A DNA stretch of 9,025 bases from NCBI GenBank assembly GCA_002310015.1, contig DBYQ01000012.1, positions 132 to 9,156 of the forward strand, in the 5' to 3' direction. A program made the translations under genes and the position numbers. The notes below the pieces were generated by a model. That model was not told where the DNA came from and searched no databases. It saw only the letters and a program-made list of their open reading frames with translations. Numbering within the stretch: the stretch's first letter is position 1; every line of letters begins with the position of its first letter. The DNA is from Bacteroidales bacterium UBA1182 (GTDB taxonomy: Bacteria; Bacteroidota; Bacteroidia; Bacteroidales; Bacteroidaceae). This document shows positions 1-6,092 of this stretch, in pieces.

Positions 1-1520
1 TGCTCCTGGTCACCGGTAAGCATCACGGTCTTGCTGATTCCGGCAGCCCTGAGGTTTGCTATGCCCATTGCAGCATCCTCCTTGACACGGTCCGATATCA
101 CTATGTGGCCGGCATACTGGCCATCAATCGCCACATGGATAATGGTTCCGGCATGATGGCACGGACGCCAATCAGCACCCACTTTCTCCATCAGTTTGCT
201 GTTGCCCACAGCCACGCGCCTGCCGTTCACCGTAGCCAGGATTCCGTGACCGGCGGTCTCCTGGACATCGGCTATAACACAATCATCCTGCTCATTGGGA
301 TAGGCGTTACGCAGGGCCATTGCAATGGGATGCGTAGAGTGACGCTCCACGTGGGCGGCCAGATGCAGCAGTTCATTGTCATCAATCATCTGCGGATGCA
401 CGGCCGTTACCTCAAACACGCCCTCAGTGAGCGTTCCCGTCTTGTCAAACACAACAGTCTTTACGCCGGCCAGTTTGTCAATAAGGTTGGAGCCCTTGAT
501 AAGGATACCCTTGCGTGATGCGCCGCCCAGTCCGCCAAAGAACGTGAGCGGGACCGATATTACCAGAGCGCACGGGCATGATACCACCAGGAACAGCAGG
601 CCGCGATATATCCATGATGCCCAATCACCCGTAATCAGTCCGGGCACCACTGCCACCAGCACTGCAAGCCCCACAACAATAGGCGTATAGACGCGGGCAA
701 ACCTGGTTATGAAACTCTCGCTGCGGCTCTTGCTCTCAGCGGCGTTCTCCACAAGGTCCAGAATCTTTGAAACCGTTGACTCGGCAAAAGCCTTAGTGGT
801 ACGCACCTTGACCACACCGCTCAGGTTAACGCAGCCAGACAGGATCTCATCGCCCACCATGATGCTGCGGGGCACGCTCTCGCCCGTCAGCGCAACGGTG
901 TCAAGGTTTGAACTGCCGTTCACCACCACACCGTCCATAGGCACCTTCTCACCGGGACGTATCACTATTATCTCACCCGGATTGACAGTATCGGGAGCCA
1001 CCGTAAAGAGTTCTCCGTCACGCTCCACGTGCGCCGTATCGGGGCGAATATCCATAAGATGAGAGATAGACTTGCGGCTTCGGCCCTCAGCGATCTCCTC
1101 AAACATCTCGCCAATCTGGAAGAAAAGCATCACGAATACAGCCTCAGCAAACTGGGTCTCAGCACCCGGCATGAAACCTATCACAAGCGCGCCGATGGTA
1201 GCAATGCTCATAAGGAAATCCTCACTCAGCGCCTCGCCGTGAATAAGCCCCTCAGCCGCCTCCTTCAAGGTCTCCCAGCCCACAATCAGATAAGGAACCA
1301 GGAACAGCAGCAGATACTGCCAATCGGCCCAATTGGTCTTTCTCTCAATGATTGCAGCAGCAATCAGCAATACTGTAGCCAGAATGATTTTGATAATACG
1401 GCCGTGGCCCTCCTCTTCCTCTTCGTGATGATGGTGGTGCTCATGCTCGTGATTGTGCTCATGATGATGTTCATGCTCGCAGCATTCATTCTCGTGATGA
1501 TGGTAATGTTCGTGTATCAT
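1..1520 (-). CDS. Heavy-metal translocating P1B-type ATPase, probably Zn/Cd/Pb class; 3' end cut by window edge
   Basis: 506 codons are visible, from the ATG at 1518-1520 to the left edge. The frame is open throughout; the end of the P domain and the last membrane helices lie outside. Seen in order: a His/Glu-rich N-terminus (residues 1-41, 17 His in the first 32); hydrophobic helices at about 42-57 and 64-80; a further pair at about 97-125; the actuator motif TGES at 212-215; the ion-channel motif SCPCALVIS with C315-P316-C317; the phosphorylation motif DKTGT with D359; the N-domain HP pair H397-P398; and the hinge motif MLTGD (TGD 502-504). No GMxCxxC heavy-metal-associated domain precedes the helices. 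CPC followed by ALVIS is typical of the Zn/Cd/Pb exporters (ZntA/CadA) rather than Cu pumps, which usually read CPCALGLA. Inferred role: metal efflux across the inner membrane. The family is certain; the metal is inferred. Confidence 0.95.
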   Translation of the reverse strand, partial: MIHEHYHHHENECCEHEHHHEHNHEHEHHHHHEEEEEGHGRIIKIILATVLLIAAAIIERKTNWADWQYLLLFLVPYLIVGWETLKEAAEGLIHGEALSEDFLMSIATIGALVIGFMPGAETQFAEAVFVMLFFQIGEMFEEIAEGRSRKSISHLMDIRPDTAHVERDGELFTVAPDTVNPGEIIVIRPGEKVPMDGVVVNGSSNLDTVALTGESVPRSIMVGDEILSGCVNLSGVVKVRTTKAFAESTVSKILDLVENAAESKSRSESFITRFARVYTPIVVGLAVLVAVVPGLITGDWASWIYRGLLFLVVSCPCALVISVPLTFFGGLGGASRKGILIKGSNLIDKLAGVKTVVFDKTGTLTEGVFEVTAVHPQMIDDNELLHLAAHVERHSTHPIAMALRNAYPNEQDDCVIADVQETAGHGILATVNGRRVAVGNSKLMEKVGADWRPCHHAGTIIHVAIDGQYAGHIVISDRVKEDAAMGIANLRAAGISKTVMLTGDQE

Positions 1521-1545
1521 ATAGCGTACTTTTTGATTTCCGCTG

Positions 1546-1553
1546 CAAAGGTA
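1546..1553 (-). promoter_or_regulatory. Candidate -7 box for the P-type ATPase gene
   Basis: Read on the minus strand the site is TACCTTTG, an exact match to the Bacteroidota -7 consensus TAnnTTTG. It lies 25 bp upstream of the ATPase ATG, which gives a short leader. No good -33 TTTG is present at the expected distance; that position falls inside the palindrome at 1565-1581. Confidence 0.55.
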
Positions 1554-1564
1554 CACCACCACTC

Positions 1565-1581
1565 TTGCAACCCGGTTGCAA
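1565..1581. promoter_or_regulatory. 17-bp perfect palindrome, candidate operator
   Basis: TTGCAACC-C-GGTTGCAA is a perfect 8+1+8 inverted repeat. It sits 12 to 28 bp upstream of the ATPase -7 box, over the -33 region, and about 52 bp upstream of the -7 box of the divergent polyferredoxin gene. This placement suits a dimeric regulator acting mainly on the ATPase promoter. The binding protein is not identifiable from the window. A terminator is unlikely because the loop is one base and no T tract follows. Confidence 0.5.
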
Positions 1582-1632
1582 AGTACGCAACAGGATTATT
1601 TCTTATGGGGCAATACATATTAAACTTTTTGC

Positions 1633-1640
1633 TATCTTTG
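1633..1640 (+). promoter_or_regulatory. Candidate -7 box for the polyferredoxin/reductase operon
   Basis: TATCTTTG matches the Bacteroidota -7 consensus TAnnTTTG exactly. It lies 51 bp upstream of the ATG at 1692, leaving a leader of roughly 45 nt. The -33 element is weak or absent. Confidence 0.6.
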
Positions 1641-1691
1641 ACAAATTAAGGACATTAAAACCGGATTTACGAATAATCCAACAAACCAAAT

Positions 1692-3107
1692 ATGTTACGC
1701 AAAACAAGAATTTTTCTTGCAACGCTCTTCTTGATTGGAATCACGTTGCTGTTTATCGGAATAGGACATGACTGGTGGGGATGGATGGCAAAATTGCAGT
1801 TCCTGCCCTCGCTGCTTGCCATGAACCTTGCCGTTGTAATTGGCGTAGTGCTGCTCACATTGCTGGTGGGACGCATCTATTGCTCTGTCATCTGCCCGCT
1901 TGGAGTTTTCCAGGACCTTATTATCTGGATACGCCGCAAGGGCGAGAAACTGTTCAAGAAGAAGAAAACCCACAAGTTCAAATTCCTGAATGAGCATAAA
2001 CCGGTACGCTACGGTGTGCTGGTGCTCTCTATCGTTTCAATTGTGGTAAGCGGCCAGATGCTGATAGCCCTGATTGCCCCTTACAGTGCATACGGACGCA
2101 TAGTACGCTCAATTGTTGCTGCAAGCAACGGATCAGTTACCCTGCCGCTGCTTATAACAGGCCTGCTGACACTTATCATAATCATAGTTTGTGCCTGGAT
2201 GTGGGGCCGTGAATACTGCAACACCATCTGCCCTGTGGGTACAACGCTCAGCCTGCTGAGCCGGTTCTCACTACTGCGTCCCGTCATTGATGAAAGCAAG
2301 TGCATAAACTGCGGCAAGTGCGGCCGCGGTTGCAAGGCCGGTTGCATAGACACCAAGAATCACAAAATTGACTACAGCCGATGCGTGGATTGCTTTGACT
2401 GCATAGAGACCTGCCAGGACAACGCCATCAGTTTCAAGTATATTGCCCCATGCAAATGCTCCGGCAAGAATGATGAACCCGATAATGTTGACCAGGGCCG
2501 ACGCGCATTCCTTGTAACCGGAGCCGTAGTTGCAGCAAGTGCTGCAGCCCATGCCCAGGACCACATGCACGGAGGTTTTGCCGATGTCATTGACAAGAAA
2601 GACCCGGAACGGTCTGAACGCCTGGTACCGTTCGGCGCCGGCAGCGTAAAATCATTCTATGACCACTGCACCGCCTGCCAACTGTGCATAAGCGCCTGCC
2701 CCAACCACGTTCTGCGTCCGTCATCGGACCTGGAGCATTTCCTTCAGCCTTACATGAGTTATGAGAACGGTTACTGCCGTCCGGAGTGTACCGCATGCAG
2801 TCAGGTCTGCCCCGCCGGAGCCATCAAGCCCGTGAGCGTAGAGCAGAAACAGACCATCCGCATAGGCGTAGCCCATGTAAATCTGGACCTGTGCCTGCCC
2901 GCGCAAGGCAAGGACAGTTGCGGTAACTGTGCATATCACTGCCCATCGGGAGCAATACGTATGGTACGCCAGCAGGGCTCACGTAACCAGATTCCAACAG
3001 TATCTGAGGACCGTTGCATAGGCTGCGGCGCGTGCGAGAACCTCTGTCCGTCACGCCCCATAAGCGCCATAACAGTTAACGGTTTATCCATTCACCACAA
3101 TGCCTGA
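1692..3107 (+). CDS. Membrane polyferredoxin: NapH-like domain joined to a NapG-like ferredoxin domain
   Basis: 471 aa. N-terminal half: four hydrophobic helices (about 5-25, 40-59, 106-128, 151-171), two CxxxCP motifs after helices 2 and 4 (C64/C68-P69, C176/C180-P181), and two ferredoxin motifs (C204/207/210/214 and C231/234/237/241). This is the NapH/MauN/CcoG arrangement. Residues 270-288 are an RRAFL motif, an Ala/Val-rich hydrophobic stretch and an AHA-Q site, that is, a Tat-like signal in mid-protein. The C-terminal half has four more cysteine sets: C326/329/332/336, C362/366/369/373, C401/410/413/417 and C442/445/448/452. The spaced CxxxC and long-gap CL...C sets resemble MauM/NapG ferredoxins. 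Inferred role: electron transfer from the quinone pool or cytoplasm across the membrane through up to six [4Fe-4S] clusters. It begins 170 bp after the divergent ATPase start and is followed after 5 bp by the reductase gene, its likely partner. The Fe-S membrane protein call is firm; the physiological partner is inferred. Confidence 0.93.
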   Translation: MLRKTRIFLATLFLIGITLLFIGIGHDWWGWMAKLQFLPSLLAMNLAVVIGVVLLTLLVGRIYCSVICPLGVFQDLIIWIRRKGEKLFKKKKTHKFKFLNEHKPVRYGVLVLSIVSIVVSGQMLIALIAPYSAYGRIVRSIVAASNGSVTLPLLITGLLTLIIIIVCAWMWGREYCNTICPVGTTLSLLSRFSLLRPVIDESKCINCGKCGRGCKAGCIDTKNHKIDYSRCVDCFDCIETCQDNAISFKYIAPCKCSGKNDEPDNVDQGRRAFLVTGAVVAASAAAHAQDHMHGGFADVIDKKDPERSERLVPFGAGSVKSFYDHCTACQLCISACPNHVLRPSSDLEHFLQPYMSYENGYCRPECTACSQVCPAGAIKPVSVEQKQTIRIGVAHVNLDLCLPAQGKDSCGNCAYHCPSGAIRMVRQQGSRNQIPTVSEDRCIGCGACENLCPSRPISAITVNGLSIHHNA

Positions 3108-3112
3108 AGACT

Positions 3113-4450
3113 ATGAAAAGAAGAGAATTCCTTAAATATATGGGAGCAGGTGCGGCCGCAGTTACCCTTGATGCCTGCACCCCTGATGTAGCCAAGAAAG
3201 CCGGCAAGTCATCAACCTCAAACAAAGACCTGCACGGAGAGATGCTTCAGCACTATCCCGGCATAGGAGTGCTGGGCTACGGATGCATGCGCTGGCCGCA
3301 GAAACGTAACGAGCAGGGCCGCAATGTGATTGACCAAGAGGAGGTTAACCGTCTGGTTGACTATGCTCTGGAGCACGGTGTGAACTACTTTGACACATCG
3401 CCCGTTTATCTGGGCGGTGACAGCGAGCGTGCCACAGCTGAGGCGCTGAACCGCCATCCGCGTGAGAGCTGGAAGATTGCTACCAAAATGTCGGTTTTCA
3501 ACGCTACGTCATATGAGGGCTGCGTTGCCATGTACCGTAAATCACTTGAGATATTCAAGACTGATTATCTGGATTATTACCTGCTGCACGGCATAGGTAC
3601 CCTGAATGACTTCAATACACGATTCAAGGATACCGGGGCAATGGATTTCCTGCTAAAGGAACGTGAGGCAGGTCATATCCGCAATCTGGGATTCTCATTC
3701 CACGGTAACAAGGAGGGATTTGACCAGATAATTGCCTTACATGACCAGTACCACTGGGACTTTGTCCAGATCCAGATGAACTACGTGGATTGGGAACACC
3801 CCAACGGCCGTAACACCCGTGCCGATTATCTCTATGCCGAGCTTGACAAGCGTGAGATTCCTATCGTAATTATGGAACCTCTACGTGGTGGAGCGCTATC
3901 GGACGTACCGGCACAGATTGCCGATAAACTCAAGGAGCGTGAGCCGGAACGTTCAATTGCATCGTGGGCATTCCGTTATGTGGGCAGTTTCCCGCGTGTG
4001 ATGTGCGCCCTGAGCGGCATGACCTATATGGAGCACCTGCAGGATAACCTGGAGTCATTCCTGGATTTCCAGCCACTGGATGATGAGGAGAAGAAGTTCC
4101 TGCTCGATGTAGCAACTCAAATGGAGGACTATCCGCTGGTAAAGTGCACCGCCTGCAACTACTGCATGCCCTGCCCTTACGGCATCAACATACCCGGCAT
4201 ATTCAAGTTCTACAATGACAACATCACCGCCGGAACATACGTCAAGAGCAAGGAGCAGGAGCACTATGCACGTGCCCGCCGCAAGTATCTGCTGGCCTAC
4301 AACGAGGCCATCCCCACCGTGCGTCAGGCCGATCACTGCATTGCCTGCCGCCGCTGCGAGAGGGAGTGCCCGCAGAACATCCGCATCCCTGATGAACTGC
4401 GCCGCATTGACAAGTACATCGAGAGCCTAAAAAGAGAGACTATTCAGTAA
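3113..4450 (+). CDS. Tat-signal aldo/keto reductase with two C-terminal [4Fe-4S] motifs
   Basis: 445 aa. The N-terminus has a twin-arginine signal (RREFLK, residues 3-8), a short Ala/Gly-rich hydrophobic stretch and C22 in the context LDAC, so it may be a Tat-exported lipoprotein. Residues about 48-340 form an aldo/keto reductase barrel with the complete catalytic tetrad: D94 and Y99 in FDTSPVY, K125 in IATKM and H159 in YYLLHG. The C-terminus carries CxxCxxCxxCP (C345, C348, C351, C354) and CxxCxxCxxxCP (C409, C412, C415, C419), as in the predicted Fe-S aldo/keto reductases of COG1453. The start lies 5 bp after the polyferredoxin stop, so the two genes are almost certainly co-transcribed. 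Inferred role: an extracytoplasmic oxidoreductase fed by that polyferredoxin; the substrate is unknown. The last 7 bp overlap the end of the convergent PCMD gene. Confidence 0.93.
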   Translation: MKRREFLKYMGAGAAAVTLDACTPDVAKKAGKSSTSNKDLHGEMLQHYPGIGVLGYGCMRWPQKRNEQGRNVIDQEEVNRLVDYALEHGVNYFDTSPVYLGGDSERATAEALNRHPRESWKIATKMSVFNATSYEGCVAMYRKSLEIFKTDYLDYYLLHGIGTLNDFNTRFKDTGAMDFLLKEREAGHIRNLGFSFHGNKEGFDQIIALHDQYHWDFVQIQMNYVDWEHPNGRNTRADYLYAELDKREIPIVIMEPLRGGALSDVPAQIADKLKEREPERSIASWAFRYVGSFPRVMCALSGMTYMEHLQDNLESFLDFQPLDDEEKKFLLDVATQMEDYPLVKCTACNYCMPCPYGINIPGIFKFYNDNITAGTYVKSKEQEHYARARRKYLLAYNEAIPTVRQADHCIACRRCERECPQNIRIPDELRRIDKYIESLKRETIQ

Positions 4451-5289
4451 AGGAACTTGAACTCGTCAAGATAGAGAGTGGAGCCTACCCCGCCGGTAAA
4501 ATAGTCACCGAGGGCGCTTGATGAGGCCACAATCACCAAGTACTTAGGTGTTCTGATGCTCCTGTAATCTATGTCGATAGTGAATTTCTCATAATCGGTC
4601 ATGGAATGGTCAAACGTAACCTTGCCATAGCCGATAATCTTGGGATCATTGTCAATATCTACAAATGAATCCTCAGCCGGATCTACAATAAACTGTTCAT
4701 CCCAATCAGTAAGCAGCACAAACACGTGGCCGTTGTCAACTGAACCGATCTTGCTTTCATAAGGAGTGTTGGCGTTGTCTATGATTGCAGGTTTATAGCA
4801 GGCATACCCCTCAAGTGCCTTGGGGCGGAATGTGAACGGAATACCCCATTTGAGTGACGCGTTCATGGCGACGTAGTTTGTATTGCCCATCTGACCTGAA
4901 AAGAAATTGCCGGCAGCAAATTTCTTTATAAACAGGAATTCAACCATTTGACTCTGAAGTTTTACAGCACTTTTACCTTTACCCGGAACTGCGGTAAACA
5001 CACTGTCCTGTACACATGTGTAGAAACCTAATGATGCCGTAGTAGAATTTGCAGAACCCCAAACGCTCTGCTGCTCTGACGATGCCTGCGGTCCATAGCA
5101 CACTTCATATCCTTTTGAATCCTTGGTCCACAGGTCAAAGTTCATGTTATAGAGCTGGCCATCGGCCGTAACGGCAGGTTCATGATTATCGGGCATTTTT
5201 GTCCTTTCCTCAATATAAAGGTCATTTTTCCATTCACTGCATGAAAGGACAGAAACAGCAGCAAGCAATAGAACAGATATCTTTTTCAT
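4444..5289 (-). CDS. PCMD-domain lipoprotein
   Basis: 281 aa. A lipoprotein signal peptide ends in VLSC (C17). Residues about 48-281 match the putative carbohydrate metabolism domain (PCMD) of Bacteroidota lipoproteins: an NFDLW opening at 50-54, a WGSAN segment at 77-81, AAGNFFSGQMG at 125-135, the stretch GIPFTFRPKALEGY, and a C-terminal GDYFTGG then GSTLYLDEF block (261-281) that closes the beta-sandwich. The length suits a single-domain member. It lies 4 bp downstream of the barrel gene on the same strand, so the two are probably one operon. It is expected at the outer membrane, perhaps surface-exposed, but the residues after C17 (SEWKND) are only weakly acidic as an export signal. The biochemical role of PCMD is not established; the family name is a prediction. 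Confidence 0.88.
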   Translation of the reverse strand: MKKISVLLLAAVSVLSCSEWKNDLYIEERTKMPDNHEPAVTADGQLYNMNFDLWTKDSKGYEVCYGPQASSEQQSVWGSANSTTASLGFYTCVQDSVFTAVPGKGKSAVKLQSQMVEFLFIKKFAAGNFFSGQMGNTNYVAMNASLKWGIPFTFRPKALEGYACYKPAIIDNANTPYESKIGSVDNGHVFVLLTDWDEQFIVDPAEDSFVDIDNDPKIIGYGKVTFDHSMTDYEKFTIDIDYRSIRTPKYLVIVASSSALGDYFTGGVGSTLYLDEFKFLY

Positions 5290-5293
5290 AGCA

Positions 5294-6022
5294 TCAGAAA
5301 TTATATATTATACCCATTCTTAATCCCACCAGATTGGGCTTGAAACGTACAAAACCATGTGACAACTGCCCGTCATCAGACTTGGTTGCAGTCTGGCTGC
5401 GCCAATTGTATCCGCTCTCAAAAAGCGGCAGGAACATTTCAAAAGAGAAGTGTTTGGTAAAACACACGCTCACGCCCGGATAGAGTCCGAAAGACAACTC
5501 ATACAAGTCAGAGTATGTACCCTCCTTGCCCCGTTTTGTGTTCTCATAACTCTTTACGTATCCTTTCTGGCCTGAAAGCCTGCCCTCAACGAACATGGCC
5601 AGCACCTTGCCGTCAAACATAGGCAGATATCCGCGGCAGGTAACAGAACCATTAAAAGCCTGTTTCCTGTAATGCTTGTTTTTAAATTCTACCGATGACA
5701 GCTCAAGGCTATCCAACTGAAGGCTGACATCATTGTAGCCGAGCCTGACACCAAGTGACACATTATCCTTGACGAACCAGGCACCGTTTGCAGAGACATC
5801 GGCCATTGAAACATCACCTTTGACTCCGCTTATGATGGCGAGCAACTGGACACCGTCATCGCCCGATGCCTGCCATGAGTCATACCCGAAAGACAACCCC
5901 ACGGTCTTGGTTCCTTTCTCAAAATATACGGCATGAGGATTGGCAATACCACGCCTTTCAGCACATATGTTCACTGATACTGCTATCAGCAAGGCCAACA
6001 GAATGAATATCTTTTTACGCAT
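5294..6022 (-). CDS. Outer-membrane beta-barrel protein
   Basis: 242 aa. A Sec signal peptide (MRKK, hydrophobic core, likely cleavage after A21 in NICA-E) is followed by alternating amphipathic strands rich in Gly and aromatics (KTVGLSFGYDSW, NVSLGVRLGYNDVSL, YELSFGLYPGVSVCF). The protein ends in VGLRMGIIYNF, whose terminal Phe is the usual barrel-assembly signal. The length suits an 8- to 10-strand barrel of the OmpW/OMP_b-brl kind. No OmpA domain or TonB plug is present. It is the first gene of a probable two-gene operon with the PCMD lipoprotein and has its own candidate promoter at 6030-6037. The barrel call is good; a precise family and any ligand cannot be given. Confidence 0.82.
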   Translation of the reverse strand: MRKKIFILLALLIAVSVNICAERRGIANPHAVYFEKGTKTVGLSFGYDSWQASGDDGVQLLAIISGVKGDVSMADVSANGAWFVKDNVSLGVRLGYNDVSLQLDSLELSSVEFKNKHYRKQAFNGSVTCRGYLPMFDGKVLAMFVEGRLSGQKGYVKSYENTKRGKEGTYSDLYELSFGLYPGVSVCFTKHFSFEMFLPLFESGYNWRSQTATKSDDGQLSHGFVRFKPNLVGLRMGIIYNF

Positions 6023-6029
6023 AACGGTG

Positions 6030-6037
6030 CAAAATTA
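6030..6037 (-). promoter_or_regulatory. Candidate -7 box for the barrel/PCMD operon
   Basis: Minus-strand TAATTTTG matches TAnnTTTG and lies 7 bp upstream of the barrel gene ATG. The leader would be very short, so either translation starts close to the 5' end or another promoter is used. The -33 region is weak. Confidence 0.4.
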
Positions 6038-6069
6038 AGTAAATAGGACGGTTCTTGATATTATTATAG

Positions 6070-6077
6070 TATTTTTG
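6070..6077 (+). promoter_or_regulatory. Candidate -7 box for the ABC ATPase gene; helps fix its start
   Basis: TATTTTTG matches TAnnTTTG. It overlaps an in-frame TTG at 6075 that would otherwise extend the reading frame by six codons. A transcript starting just downstream would exclude that TTG, which supports the ATG at 6093. The -33 element is poor. Confidence 0.45.
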
Positions 6078-6092
6078 TGTGTTTCAAAATTT

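Noticed and set aside
105..1062. Three plus-strand reading frames over the left end
   Set aside because: All lie antisense to the ATPase coding sequence, show no recognisable domain and have arginine/serine-rich or threonine/proline-rich shadow composition.
1398..1520. Heavy-metal-associated (GMxCxxC) domain in the P-type ATPase
   Set aside because: The only N-terminal cysteines are the adjacent C13-C14 pair inside the His/Glu tract, and no CxxC is present.
1565..1581. Palindrome as a transcription terminator
   Set aside because: The loop would be one base, there is no T tract on either side, and no gene ends here; the flanking genes diverge.
1029..1649. Plus-strand reading frame with a Met/Val/Leu-rich hydrophobic stretch resembling a small membrane protein
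   Set aside because: The hydrophobic run is the antisense of the His/Glu codons of the ATPase N-terminus. The minus-strand frame has all P-type ATPase motifs and is unbroken.
1692..3107. Two separate genes (napH-like and napG-like) instead of one
   Set aside because: The frame is continuous through the RR segment, with no stop or start-like spacing near 2490-2560.
6075..6092. TTG start extending the ABC ATPase by six residues
   Set aside because: The TTG is part of a -7 promoter box (6070-6077), and the ATG at 6093 gives a normal family N-terminus.
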